Shown here one piece after another: positions 23,796 through 37,000 of a stretch of 64,000 nucleotides of DNA (within the stretch, counting starts at the first letter, position 1; each line of letters opens with the position of its first letter). The notes under the pieces are model-generated. The model did no database searches and had not been told where the DNA came from. It worked only from the letters and a program-made list of their open reading frames with translations. Position numbers and translations under genes: made by a program. The stretch is from Hyalella azteca (lineage: Eukaryota > Arthropoda > Malacostraca > Amphipoda > Hyalellidae): positions 558,001 to 622,000 of the forward strand of contig NW_025944135.1 of NCBI RefSeq assembly GCF_000764305.2, given 5' to 3'.

Positions 23796-25540
23796 ATTAG
23801 TTTCTACCTCCTGCCATGCTGAGCTCCAAGCTAAAGAGGAAGTACAATAATCGTGTACTAGGTTAGCTTTATTGGTTTAATATAAGGTACAAACAAGTTA
23901 CAGTTATTGAATAAATCTGCACTGAGCACAGAAAAACGAATACATAGTACAAACGCTGGCAAAGTTATGGCAAATAAATATCAGATAATCAATCAATTAT
24001 ATGAACAAGAAAAAATAGGAACGTATGGCTCGTATATAATTCACTAGGAACACTGAACAGATAATTCTAACATGATAACTAAGACAGGTAAAGCGAATAG
24101 ACCTCCGACATCGGTCACAGAAGCTTGAAAAGTGACCGGCCAAGAGATATGCGTCCGCAATCGCCGCTGTATTGCCCTTGGCGCTGTTCCAGCCATTTTT
24201 TCTCGCATGGGTTTTACGTTTGGTGAAACGAATCCGTCCCGCGGCTCCATGAATACAAGCATTCAAGATATGAGGTTTAAGTTGAAATTCAATCCACTCC
24301 TCGTTTTGAACAATTTTCTAAACTTTTAACTTGCTTCACCACCTTGAAATACGGTACGATTGTATGGAAATTATTCATGGAATTTAAAAATTCTCTGATC
24401 ATTTTTTGAGTTCATATTGCAGCAGCAACGAAGTCGTAATTGGGCTTCATTTGGCATCGTTAGGACCGACAACGAGAAAACATGCCGGAAAATTGAACCA
24501 AATTAGGCGCTCTAAACTAGCATTGCGCCAATCAAGTCTAAGTAATGATGCGTCATTCTTAGCCAGGTGAGTGCAGTGGGCTTGCAGCTACTCACGTGTC
24601 ATGAAGAAACTCACAAAGATTCATCTCAAAACTTCATCATGAATGAGCCGCTCGTTACAATTATCGGTCGTTATCGGAGACTCACGTCTCTTAGTTCGGA
24701 TGGGTACATTTCAGGATATACGATATGCACTTCCATGAAAATACGCGTATATTACCACGCTTTCAGTAGCACAAGAAGTCTGCTTGGGAATTAATAACGG
24801 CCCCTGAATATGATTGTCAACATGATATAGCTTCCAATAGCATTAAAAATTGAATCCATCATGAAATTCCATCAATCATTTCAGAAAAAACATGACCTCT
24901 ATATGAGGCGAATTTGTTCAGTTAAGAGCGAACGTTCTCTACGCATTCAATCTTAACGAAAAATGTTACCAACAAAAATTTGTACTCTCCCCGTAGTTTC
25001 TGGAACTATGCAACCGAGAACACATCTCTGACTCGTATAATTGATGCGAGTAATTTTTAAAAACTTGGAAACTCAAGTTGACGTCTCAACTGCAAGGGCC
25101 AATAAGATTTAACTTTTTTAAGGGTACAATAAGATTTTATGGCCCAACACGATTCCCTCTAAAATATGCGACAACAACAATTACTGCATAAACAATATAA
25201 TTAAAACGAGTGCAAAGACAGTAATTGAGAATATTTTGACGTGATCGGCACTCAAACAAGTTATTAAAATCTAATGATGCATGATTCATCATGAACTATG
25301 ATATTAATCCAAGAATGTGTCTCAGTTGTGGGATAGACTGCAAATGTAAGATAGAACATTCACAATTCATACTACAAAGTTTTTATCTCAAATGTTGATA
25401 ATTCTTTCAGTTTTACTACTGATTTCAAAAACGAGTCTTTTCCAAATGATCTATCACTTCAGATGTTAATAATGCTTGGTAGCGCATGTGCGAATGTTAC
25501 ACCAATCGGGATGGTACACAAATATCGTATAGATGAGCTT
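23796..25540. other. Region without recognisable gene
   Basis: A GC-richer stretch at about 24080-24260 has open frames on both strands that I cannot assign. No splice-consistent exon was identified. The rest is AT-rich. Confidence 0.4.
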
Positions 25541-25830
25541 GAAATGTCATCCGTTTTTAGCAAATCAGAAAACACATCCCGTCCCTGTGAGGCCTAGTTA
25601 AAAATGTCATCAATGTTAAGCAGGACACTAAATTCATACATGTAAGGCGTAGTTAAAATGTCCTCTCTGTTAAAGCAGGTTTGAAAACTCATCCCTGTAA
25701 GGTAAAATGAAAATGTCATATCTGTTTAGCCCGTTAGAAAATTCATCCCTGTTACGCCATTTTAAAAATTTCAACCTTGATAAGCTAGTAAAAAAAGCCA
25801 TCCCTCTCAGGCAAGTTAAAAAATCATTGC
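25541..25830. repeat. Diverged tandem repeat, 52-60 bp unit, five copies
   Basis: Units start near 25541, 25600, 25656, 25708 and 25764 and share AAAATGTCAT..., TTAGCA, ATCCCTGT and AGGC...AGTT blocks. They differ from each other by many substitutions and small indels, so this is an old array. Confidence 0.65.
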
Positions 25831-25984
25831 GTTAGGCGAGGCAATGTCGTCTAATTTAACAATGGGAGGGTTTCGCTATAAGTACATGAGCATAATTCAA
25901 ATTAAGTCAATAAGAAATTTCAAACTTTCAGTTCAAACTTCCATTTGAGTTAATATTTGAAAGTATCATAATTCTTGCGTTTAA

Positions 25985-26235
25985 TGGAGGTCTAACTTCA
26001 TATGTGACAGTTACCGGTTAATTAGGTTATTCAAAAGTGATTGAACTCACATGCATAAAATTGTTACAGCCACTATATGTAGGTGTCAAATTAACAGATT
26101 TTTTTTGACTTTGCTGTAGACCGACCACCTTCATTTGTCACAGTTATAATTTTATTAAGTTATTCAACAGCGATTGAACCCACATGCCTGAAATTGTTAC
26201 AGCCATTGCGCGGAGTCAATTAACATTTTCCTTCA
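25985..26235. repeat. Tandem duplication, 133-bp period
   Basis: Two diverged copies carry CTTCATxTGTxACAGTTA, TTAGGTTATTCAA, GATTGAACTCACATGC, AAATTGTTACAGCCA and GTCAAATTAACA. Corresponding motifs are offset by 133 bp (25996 against 26129). Confidence 0.75.
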
Positions 26236-29200
26236 GTACGGTATAATCACCAATTCTTCACAACGCGTACAGAAATGTGTAACGTATTATCCGACGCTGA
26301 CTTCAATTGTTTAAAAATTTATTAATCTACATACTTCTTAATTTTGAATCTTTCTTGACGCCGAATAGTACAAGTGGTTGATAACAATAGGAACAATAAT
26401 TACAATAAATTTGAGCGCCAAATGAATATAATAGGTGCTTAGAAATTAATCAAGTGGAATATCTTTTTAAGAATAGGAAGCTCTATATATAGCAGCGATT
26501 GATGAACGCCGTAGAAAGTGGCAAGAAGCGGCGATCAACGTCGACAAAAATCAATTTCAATTATGAATCCATTAAATAGATATCATGACCTATATTAATT
26601 GTCCCAACATTTTTCTTTTATAATGTTATTGGGACATCACCTTTATTATGTTATAATTCATAAAGAATATTGACGTTGAAAATTATGAATTTATAAAATA
26701 TACAGAAGAAATATATATGTAGAACAATAGGAAGTATTGTTACAAGTGTGATCCTTCAGGTCCTGGAGAATCGGGTTCACTGGAAATTTCGAAAAAATGC
26801 TTTCATTGCCATTGGGAGCAAACTTAGATTAGAGATCAGAGAATTGAGCCCACCTCATTTATTATGCACTATATAGGATTTAGACCTTGAAATACATGAA
26901 CGCGATAACGCAAATCTCGCATATAATCTAAAATGACATTGCAGGTTTCGTTGTTATCGTCATTGCTCCACTGATGGTCAGCGAGCAGCGTAGCGCTGGT
27001 GGCTCATTTAGAAGATCGTTCTATCGGTCCCATGACAGTTGGGCGCTCAAATTGAATTCAGTTACGGTCCAAGTTTTAATTGCTGGCTCATGGACTAACG
27101 TTGCACTCAACTGGTTGCTCTAAAACTACTGTCTTATATGGGCTGGTAATCAAGAAATGAACCTAGGTCACGGAGCAAACGAGAGTAAATGACATTTAAA
27201 CACGAGAAATTGACCCGATTCAGTCAGAAAAAAAATATTGAAAAATATTACATCGCTTAGCACTTATAATAGTTAACACTAACAAAAAGTAGGTGAAACT
27301 TACTCACAAAAATGAAATTAAAAAAGAACACTGGTTAGGTAGCGAGCGCTAACATCTCACTAGCATCTGCAGAATGAAAAAAGCTATTATGAAAGCAATA
27401 TTTTGAAGCAATATAGATTTAGTTAGATTAATATTTATCAGATAATATTTTCCGTATAAGTGATGACCCGCTATCGCCTGTTAGCAATGTGATACTGTTT
27501 CTTATGATAGCAGTTTGTAATATAGTACTCATGCACTCATGCACTGTGCAAATGTAATGTCTATGTTCAAACATGAGGCCACCAGACCTGTGTAGCGTAG
27601 CAGTGTCGCCACTGAGGACATAGGCCAGGTTTGCCTGTTGCAGATTCTTGTAATTTTCGTGACTTGTTACCAGAAGATATAAAAACTGGGCTTTTAACCA
27701 GATATTTTACTTCTACGAAAGTTGTTTTAAATTGCTACTGGACTGTCACCATGGCGTCGAGTGGGCGCTTCAATTCTGAATATATTCGCTATAATAAACG
27801 TAACACCTCTTTGACCTCCACCGAAATATTCAACGTATCGTAGTTCATCAGGACTGAATTAAAAACATGAAAATTTTATTTTATTACGGTTATAAATTGT
27901 TCAGTTCACATGATTATAAATGCAATGAGTAATTAAAATTATTCTATTAAACTTCTATTTCGTAAACCACCAATACAATTGGTCGCCTACTATGACACGA
28001 TTAATTTAACCTTAAGTCTAATTGTTAACTCATTAATTGGACTTTATATTAGATTACGGATGTTAATTTACATTTGGGTCAAACGTCGATACGCGAAGGT
28101 TGGATTTTCACAAACCATTGAACGTATTCATCAGTTAAAATAGTTGAATTAAGAATCCACTAAACGGTAAATTGCTTGATGTGGTTCTTCCTACGCTTGA
28201 TGCGCAAATTTAGTCCATTAACTTTTTCTGTATTCGCAGGTCACATCTTAAATATCTTGACTCGCAAAATTCCATAACAAAAAAATGCATAAACAAAATA
28301 AAGTGGCCTGAGGGAAGCTCTTATGGCAATACCTGTATGTAACATTAGAATTTGAGATGCCAATAAAAAAGGGAAGCATACGAATGCGTCAGACACGCTA
28401 TAATAGCTATGGCAGACTAAGAAATCATTTATGACATACATACATGGTACTGTTTATGACGATACTACCATGCCAAACATAATGCGCATCATAATGTGGA
28501 AATCTTACACATCACTAACCGTCTCAAAATAAACGTCGAATCAAACGAATAACGCAGTTAAGTGAGTCCAGTTCCATTTGCGGTTAATGCATATAAAAAG
28601 AACTTTAAAAATCAGGAAAAGTATAATAAGAAAGGCTCACAAGCCTCACGCTGTATACGCGTACCTTTCATTCTTATGTGACCAGTACAGAAAAATATTC
28701 CTATTGTTATTTTGCCATCGAACGAACTTCTGTAATGATCTTTCGTGCCAAATTTCAATAAAGATCTCCTCGTTAACACAATTACCTTAATTAAACGAAG
28801 AATGAACACTTAAATTAAGAACATTTGAAGAAAATTAAATATAACATAGGTTTAGAGTTTAGTTTCATAGCACAGTACTGATCATTCATATGCTTAGAGC
28901 TCAGCACAGAGCTTCCAGTGCACCGTACGCTATAGTTTCTATTAATTACAAAAACAGTATTAGAGTTCAGTATCAGAACCCAGTCTGATATCTTCGAAAT
29001 CGAACCAACACAGAATCTTCAAGACGTAACGGCTTCTTGTGGTAGATCCTGGTCCTGGATCTCCTATCCTGGTAGACTTCTCCCTACACGAACGAAACTA
29101 GTCCCTCACAACCTAGTCCCTGCTTTTATCATAAAACATTTCTGCCTTGAATTCGCAACAGGATCATCAACATCTTAACTTAATTTTACCTCCCACATAT

Positions 29201-29400
29201 GGGTTACTATTGTTCTTCTCTTCAATCGGTTTCCCAAAGTACTCCTGGATATTCAGCTAAGATCCATAAACACGATTAGAATATATGAATAAGTATTACT
29301 TGATAGTTGAATAAATAACAAATGTCGAAGCGCGAAATACAGAAAACTTACTCGTCACCCACGCGTCAGTTGAACTGCTGGAGCGAACACGCCCGATGGA
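26236..29400. other. AT-rich region without recognisable gene
   Basis: No recognisable coding sequence was seen. A TATATATAG motif occurs near 26484, but nothing around it supports a gene. Confidence 0.45.
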
Positions 29401-29432
29401 TCAGGTGCATTTTTGCCAGAAGCCGAGGAAGG

Positions 29433-29440
29433 TATAAATA
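29433..29440 (+). promoter_or_regulatory. Candidate TATA box
   Basis: TATAAATA is followed by GC-richer sequence (to about 29570) in an otherwise AT-rich area. This is the arrangement of an arthropod core promoter with a start about 30 bp downstream. No convincing coding exon follows, so it could be chance or belong to an unrecognised element. Confidence 0.3.
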
Positions 29441-29599
29441 GCGGTGAGCAGGTCGCTTGGTGGCAGAGTGCATCGGGGCCTCGAAGAGGAGAGTGAGACT
29501 GCAACGCTCCGTCATGCGAGTAACTGGCACTTGTTGAGCGCTGCCTGAAGTCGTGACCTGTTTTCTGTGACGGAGAATCAAACTTTACAATCTTTAACG

Positions 29600-31423
29600 A
29601 CAAATTAAAGATACATTCAAAGTAAATAAATCATTCTTCGGATATTAAGTTTCTTCGACTTGGTAGATTTGTTTCCAAGCATGCGGATGAGCATTTTAAA
29701 GCCAATACTTAGGATGAACAATCCAAAGATTACGTGCAAATCCCATCTAGTAGAGTAGCTTAAGAGGCTCCCTGTTATGTATTTTCTCACCACTATGGAT
29801 AAAAATTTTGAATAATATTATTGCCGCAAAGCAATAATGATAATAATTTGGTTTTATTTGGACTTTATTCTAGACGATAAAATATTCATCTTCGAGTATA
29901 AGAGAAATTTTTTGAAACATATGTTTATACTCTCAGAACGATGTTTACGTCGGTTGTTAATTCCAAGTCAAGTTCAATAGAGTAAATCAAATATTGGTTC
30001 AAATACCGTAGACTTTTGCCGCTCATTGTAATATCCGTTCTTTATGAAATCGTTTTGAAAATTAACATGTATTTAACATCACAGGTCTTATAAAAATTAC
30101 CTTGCCAGTAAAATCTGGTCAATAAATGAGGCACCAAAATTTTGCTGGACTTAATTATGATGATGCTTGATCATTATTGAAAGGTTTTTTATCCAGCTAT
30201 GCCTTCTCTTTCTAAAATACAAATTATCTTCCGTAACTAGAGACCAGCCTAGCCAGTGTAAAAAAAATATTATTAAAAATCTAAAGTAGTATCATATATA
30301 AATAAAATTTAATGTTTTTTACTATAATTAAAATTATTTTTATTATATGTTTGAATTTGTATTCTCATATTTCTTCTTGTACTTCATAAATATTTTTTTT
30401 GTGATAATTTTGCATGTAGAACAACGGACAACAACCGAAATGCGTTGTTAATGTGTTCGTGAGCGTTCGAATTTTCACGCTGAAATGTAATTTTTCCAAA
30501 GTTTCGATGCTAGAACTACAATTCACCGTCTACACTATCAATTTTATTGATTTTAATTTGAAGACGAGCTTTCAACGCCTAAATAACCTTAGTAACTTTA
30601 GTAAATTAAACAATATTTTCAAATAATTCAAAATTCTATTTTCTTGTCATTATAATACATCTAATTATCTGAAAGTAGTTGATTTTCGAAAGAAATTATT
30701 TTTTCTTTGCCGTAGAACGTACAATTCTTAGTTAAATAAATTATTATTTTTTATTAGTATGCCAGAATATCCCACATTGAACGGAGAAGATTTCGTGCAT
30801 CGAAATTCGTGGCTCGGGCGTCATTTCCGCAGTTCCTGGAACGACTGTTTGGTTAAAGTCTCGAGTAAACTTTTCGAATGATGCAGAAAAATTCAGAAAC
30901 CTTTTTCGGCAAAATAGGCCCGCGAATGAGAATGGCATCAATTTATTTTAATTTGAGGTAGTGAGAAAATTGCATAACCGAGGTAAACAGTAACACAAAT
31001 AAATTAATAATAAAATTAACAAATTGTTCACTAAAATTCGTTAACAATGCTGCGGAGACTCGCTCAGTCATACATTCTGAGAACGGGTATCAACAATTTG
31101 AGCTTAAATTATAGATTTTTTAAGGGAATTCTTAAATTTCCATGGCATTTCCTGTATTATTTTATCTCAAGTAAATGCCTGATGTAGGAAATTCAGGACA
31201 CCCACAACATGGATCAGGAAAATTCTATTTGGCTTGGAATTATTAAAGAGGTCCTTAATGCTAAAAAGGCTTAGTGTACGATCAGAGACTTTGTGTCTTA
31301 GTTCACTAATGCCTTTTTTTCATATTCATTCATTATTGGCCAAGAGCAGTAGCGCTAAAGGGGCTGCACGAGCCCACTTTTCTATTATTAGGTTTATTAA
31401 TGTGGTTTTGATTCAAAATTTTC
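29600..31423. other. AT-rich region without recognisable gene
   Basis: No coding sequence or clear repeat was found. Open frames at 30744-30941 (-) and at the left end of 31234-31632 (+) are not convincing. Confidence 0.5.
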
Positions 31424-31606
31424 CCCTTCGAAATTTTGCCTCTTCAAAATTTTGCATCTTCAAAATTTTGCCTCTTCAAAATTTCTCTTCTTCGAAATTT
31501 TGCCTCTTTAAAATTTCGCCTCTTCAAAATTTCTCTTCTTCAAAATTTTGCCTCTTGAAAATTTTGCCTCTTAAAATTTTTGCCTCTTCAAAATTTCGCC
31601 TCTTAA
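31424..31606. repeat. Minisatellite, 16-17 bp unit
   Basis: About 11 imperfect units of TTGCCTCTTCAAAATT type, with C/G and T/A variants and small length changes. It makes a repetitive open frame on the + strand (ILPLQNFSSSKF-like) that I treat as non-coding. Confidence 0.9.
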
Positions 31607-33311
31607 ATAGAAATTTACTGAGCTCAACATAGTGCCATTAAACTAATGGAAAAAATGTGTCGGTAGGTCAACTACATCAAGAAATTATTCATAAATTTTA
31701 TTTAATAGATTTTGGGTTAATTAGATTTTAGCACTTGAACAAGAGAAAACCAAGCAAGTTCGAGGAAAAAGAACTTAATATGACAAAAATCCATTAATCT
31801 TCATGGTTCACAATTGTTGACCCTATCAATAACTTATCTCATTTACTTCACTAATCACTAATAAATTATTTTCACAGATATTCAACTCAGTGAAAAATAT
31901 TCACATTTTCTGTCAATCGACCGGGAGTAAAAAATAATAGGAATAATGATATACTAGAACAAAATCTCCGAGAAAACGACCAATAAATTATCAAAATATT
32001 TCTGGTGTCATTCCTACGCACGTCCTACAAACACTTCAGGACAGGCATCGCCGTTGGTGAGTACAAACACAGCCGAAATGGCCTTACTTTGATTGCCAGT
32101 TCCGAGAATTATATTTGCTGCACCATTTCCGTTCAGACGAGACTCCGTCGTTTTAAATTTCGTGGTGAATTTTGAGGAAAAGGAAATAAAATTTACTCGG
32201 GAAGGGAGTTCGAATAATGAATTTCCGTAGTGTGATTAAATTCGGCCGGTGGTTTTTCAGTATTAGATATATTTCTCCATGAGAATTGCTGTAATAAATG
32301 TGTTTGTAACGATGTTGTACTGAATTTTTGGTGAGTGAAGGCTAGTGTTTTATATTAGTTGAACGAGATTAGTGACAAATCACATCGGAAGGCTTTGTGG
32401 TGCATGGGCGGAGAGCTACAATTCGTATTTCAGTTGATATTGCATTCGAAAGAATTTTTAGAAACGTGAGATTTTGATGGAATTTACTAACAGTTTCCAA
32501 CATCATTGACGGTAAAATTAAAATGAGAGCAAAAAATTAATCGAAGATATCAAAATTCCACTGAATTAAAAATAAGTGGAGCTGAGATATTCGAATGATG
32601 CTACAAAGTTTTCGATCACTTATTTGCCTCTGCTAGCTGACCATAATAAAAAATTTCAGACACTGCAATCAGACTCCGGGGTTCGTCTTTTTCTTCAAAC
32701 CATTAATTAAATTTGGAAATTAATTCGGTAAGATTAATTTGCAAGAAAAACTGATACTTACATGACTTAAACAATCGAATATCAAGAAGATTAAGTTTCA
32801 ATTGGCAAGTGGATACTTTCAAAGTCTACCATCGAAATCCAACAACTTTTGTTCTAAAAAATGTTGTAGTAAATGCTATATAAAAATAATTTCGTCGATC
32901 AGAGCATGCGTTCATTGCACGAAATTTGACAACACGATCACATCTCACTTGATTGATTCTTTTTGAGACGATGTAATTAGTTGTACCTTACTTGAATACC
33001 GAGAACAATTTACATCTTTGAAAAACACAGAAAGTTAAAAGACTTAAAAACACGTCATACAGCAAATGTTTTGAAGAAACGTGTATTAGAGACATGCTTT
33101 ATTTCATTTAAGCCGACTCCTGATATATTTTACGTCCAATTAAGTACCTGATTGAAAGTATGCAAAGTGAATTGGAAAAGCTTCAGCTTCTGACGTTAGT
33201 TCAACGGCAATGACCTTCCAAGCCTTCAAATGCTGCTGCTCATTTGGCAGACCAAAATTAAGATGTTTAGTGAATAAATTTAACGGGTTTTCTAGTGCAT
33301 GGTTGACCATA
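31607..33311. other. AT-rich region without recognisable gene
   Basis: Nothing recognisable was found on either strand. Confidence 0.5.
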
Positions 33312-33578
33312 CAGGCAGGGTAATTATAATGATGGACCCAATTTAAAAAATTCGTATGTATTTAGTATAAATTCAAAATGAATAAATTATATACCAATGG
33401 AAATAAAATGACACAAAAATTTTTAACCTATTCAAACACTGAGTTGGGTGGCAGCGCTAGTGCCTGAGCGTTGGGTAGGACGCATGGAAAATGAAGATCT
33501 GGCTTTACACTTCTGGCCATCGAGATCACCTGATCTCACCCCATGTGACTATTTCTTATGGGGTTACGTCAAGAAAGC

Positions 33579-33812
33579 TGTTTACGTCCCGCCTCTATCA
33601 GCAACTCTGTTTACGTCCCACCTCTACCAGCAACTCTGTTTACGTCCTGTCTCTTATACACATCTAGATGTGTATAAGAGACAGCAGCAACTCTGTTTAC
33701 GTCCCGCCTCTACCAGCAACTTTGTTTACGTCCCGCCTCTACCAGCAACTTTGTTTACGACCCGCCTCTACCAGCAAATCTGTTTAGGTCCCGCCTCTAC
33801 CAGCAACTCTGG
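33579..33812. repeat. 29-bp tandem repeat inside the transposase fragment
   Basis: Units of GTTTACGTCCCGCCTCTACC followed by AGCAACTCT occur about seven times. The repeated segment is part of the transposase reading frame (VYVPPLPATL). The series is interrupted by the adapter at 33647-33684, so the true copy number is unknown. Confidence 0.9.
33647..33684. other. Nextera mate-pair junction adapter (artefact)
   Basis: CTGTCTCTTATACACATCT is followed directly by AGATGTGTATAAGAGACAG: two Tn5 19-bp mosaic ends head to head, 38 bp, exact. This is the circularisation junction of Nextera mate-pair libraries, not natural DNA. Sequence on its two sides may not be neighbours in the genome. Confidence 0.97.
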
Positions 33813-34053
33813 TTGATCTGAAGAACCGTATCACTGCTACGGTGCACTCAGAAACAGAAGATAAGATTTCTAGTGTGTGAGACGAGCTTGGCGACCGTTT
33901 ATATGTTTGCCGTGCAGCACAAGGAGGACACATTGAAAACTTATAAATATATAAAAAGAAATTTGAATCTTCATCATTCTATTGGTGAATAAATTATTCA
34001 TTTTGAATTTATAATTAAGGTACCAAATCGAGTCAATCATTTGAATAACCCTG

Positions 34054-37000
34054 TATTATTCAAATAAGTTCGGATTTATAATTTTATTTTCTAAATTATT
34101 TCATACTGAATCAATTCATACTCCTCAGCTACTGATTAAGAGATCAGCAGAGATACTATCACTTTAAGATGTTGAATATTTTTCCTGCAAAATCGATTGT
34201 GTGACAACAGTTTTTGGAAGTCAAATTATTTCCGATGAGTTTCAAAGAAATTGATAATAAACAATTCTACCCAATTCCTCAATCGCCAGATCAGTGGTTT
34301 TAATTCATCGTTTATCTTAAAACTCAATCAATTATATAAAATTTCACTGAATACTAAAGAAGAGTACGACATAAAAATATAGAGCAACGGTAACATGAAA
34401 ATTATAGTAAATTCAAAAGAAGAGTGTAATATCAGGGCAACGCCAGGACATTTGTGAGCTTATGTTACGCTACCTGGATGTCTGTCTGCGTGCAAATCTC
34501 GAGCTATATAATTATATATGATATTATTATATATGATATTATTATACTATCATAATAGTATGATTATATCACCAGCTCAACTGCATGTATCCCCTGAAAA
34601 ATTTTTCAAATGAATCAGTCTCTTATCATTATGAATGGTACTTGGCTAATTTTTTTATAAAGCACCAAATAATTTTTCTTTACTTCCGTCGGCTGATAAT
34701 TTTAATATATGTGATGAACTGACAAATGTAGGAGCAGAATAAGCTATGTATTTAGTGACCGTGACGTGTGCTCGTGGCAAATAAACATCCTAATTATATT
34801 CCTACTTTACGAGCATTAGGTACTGGAGCTCGATCATTATTTCAAGTTAGCTTCTAAAACGTCATTCTATCGTTGTATTCAGACAGATTGTTTTCTTCAT
34901 ACTTAATTGCAAATTTTCTGTGGCTACATGTTGCATTTATTAATCGTATAATTATCTCTAGACCGAGGAATTATAATTGATTTCATGATTACCGTGGCTC
35001 TGTCGTACACGTAATTCCATACTCGCATCATAGTTTTGTTATAAGCCATTTTACTTCTTACTTACTTCTTACTTACCCATCTTACTCAATCTTCTGCAAC
35101 GCGTAATTTTACGGCTGGGGTAAGGTGTTTAGCTTACATTTTTATACAATTATATGATTATTGTCACAAAATACTACTTCAGCTACATTAGTATGGTATT
35201 CTATATTCGATTCGTAATGTTCCCTAAAATCAGGGCTGTGATATTTCGATTGTATGAATAACATTCTCTTTTCTGGCCGAATCTCCTCATGCTCTGTAAT
35301 TGAACACAAATTCAATTCATTTAAAATTTCTATCGCTATTAAATGTGCATTTCTAAATTATACGTCGAAATCTGTTATGATTCCTATCAGCACAAGTCGC
35401 CAGAAATTATTATCATACGCTTTATTTTGTCACTTCGTTAAGTGACTTGCACTTTCATTTAGACTTTTCTCATTCTCGCCACGCTTTACAATTACTTAAA
35501 CTTAACACGACCTAAAAATTACCTTCGCAGGAAACAATGTTCTTAAAGCTTGCGGGAAAAGGATGCAAAGTTTTTTGAGCAAACTTTTGTGCCATTGAAA
35601 ATTTGGCAACTGTAATTTCAATCGCGTTGACAATTTTCGTGTTAACGCAACTTTAATTTCCAGTTACTTTTTTAGTCAACAATGGAAAACTATTTTCTAT
35701 CTGCCTAAAGTTCGCAGTCATAAGTTAGTCTGAAGAAACTTTGTGACTGAACGCTTCCCTGCTAAGCTTTGAGTGCAAAATTAACTATCTAGAAATTCAG
35801 TAAAAGTGGGAAGAAAATCATTAATTAAATTTTATATGGCTGAAGGAGATACATTTAACTGTACCGCGGTTTTAAACGAACAGCAATTTTCAAACAAAAA
35901 ATATTTTTTTTTGAAATATTTAGTTGCGCTAAACAAAGATTCCACGTATCTTCTCTCAAATTGATTAAAAAATTCTGAAAATTTTTATTGTAAAAAAACT
36001 TTACATCATATAGGTATATCCATTGTTAATCTGGAATGCCTTGAAAATGAATGCATTTATATCTCAGGGGCACTTTTAGTGAATTATATGAGGCAGAAGT
36101 CAGTTGAGGCAAATTATATCGACAGTCACATTTATCCAAGTTAAAATACATGTATTTAAAATACATTTGAAGCTGATGGTCCGTTCCTAAACATGTTGCT
36201 CATCCTTATATTAAATATCAGAGTAATCAGTTTCGTTGCAGTTAGCAGTAATCCACGATGGAACTTGCTAGTTTGTACTAAGTATTTCTTGCCTATTTGT
36301 GAGTTACTATAGGCCCAGATTGGGGGCAAAAAAAGAGACTGGAGTCAAATCTTTAAATGCGAAAATTTCGCTTTATTTTTATTTGCGTTTTGTTTCATTA
36401 ACGAAGATGAAGTGGAAAGTGGATTTACAAAAACTAATTATACACTGGAAATATTTTTGACAGGTACACCTGTAATCAATCTGTAAGATACGCTATTAAC
36501 TGGAAGAAAGTATACTATCAGAGGTAAGAAACCGTTCCGAGTGAATCTTGATACGCATTCGTTTTCTGAACACAATATTAAAGACGTTGTCCGCATTAAG
36601 AAGTAACAATTTTTTCTCCAAAGATATTGAGCTCTTTGAAACTGGGATCGAGCTTCTTTCAGCGTGTTGAGGCTGTCAAATGGGTGGAAGATGCAGTGCC
36701 TGTGTCCTGAAATTGTCGACTGCGCGTTTTTCGGCCACTCATATTAGTTGGTGGTAGTTGTTTAGACACACGAAACGTACAGTATTGCCGCGCAAAAACT
36801 TTATCTTGGACGATGATATGTTAGGTCAAGCGCTGCCAATTAATAGAAGTTTTAGTGCTCATGCTGTTGCACTTATCATAGACTGGCTCACAAGTTCGTA
36901 CATAAATTGCGTTCAGGAACTTTACAATTTTATACGCACTCAGTTCCTTTGTTCAGTGGTGTTGGGCTGCTATATGATCGACTGAGAAACTCATCAATTC

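Larger units (their letters stand above)
33449..33936 (+). pseudogene. Mariner/IS630-type transposase fragment
   Basis: The conserved C-terminal catalytic motif is visible as LHFWPSRSPDLTPCDYFLWG, followed by YVKKAVYVPPL. The end of the protein (LKNRITATVHSE, DELGDRLYVCRAAQGG) resumes after the tandem repeats. The N-terminal DNA-binding part and the first catalytic Asp are missing. A TGA stands where the family normally has Trp before DELGDRL. The segment coding for YVPPLPATL has been multiplied into 29-bp repeats, which shift frame with every copy. Non-functional. Confidence 0.8.
33312..34053 (+). mobile_element. Internally deleted mariner-like element
   Basis: The ends are inverted and related: left CAGGCAGGGTAATTATAATG, right (reverse complement) CAGGGTTATTCAAATGATTG. 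Similarity continues inward (AAATTCAAAATGAATAA on both arms), and TA flanks each side. Only the 3' part of a transposase frame is left. It contains a 29-bp tandem expansion and a 38-bp sequencing adapter, so its length and internal structure in the real genome are uncertain. Confidence 0.75.

Noticed and set aside
24044..24262. 72-codon - strand frame ending in a hydrophobic segment
   Set aside because: Other frames and the + strand are also open here; no family match. It may just reflect local GC content.
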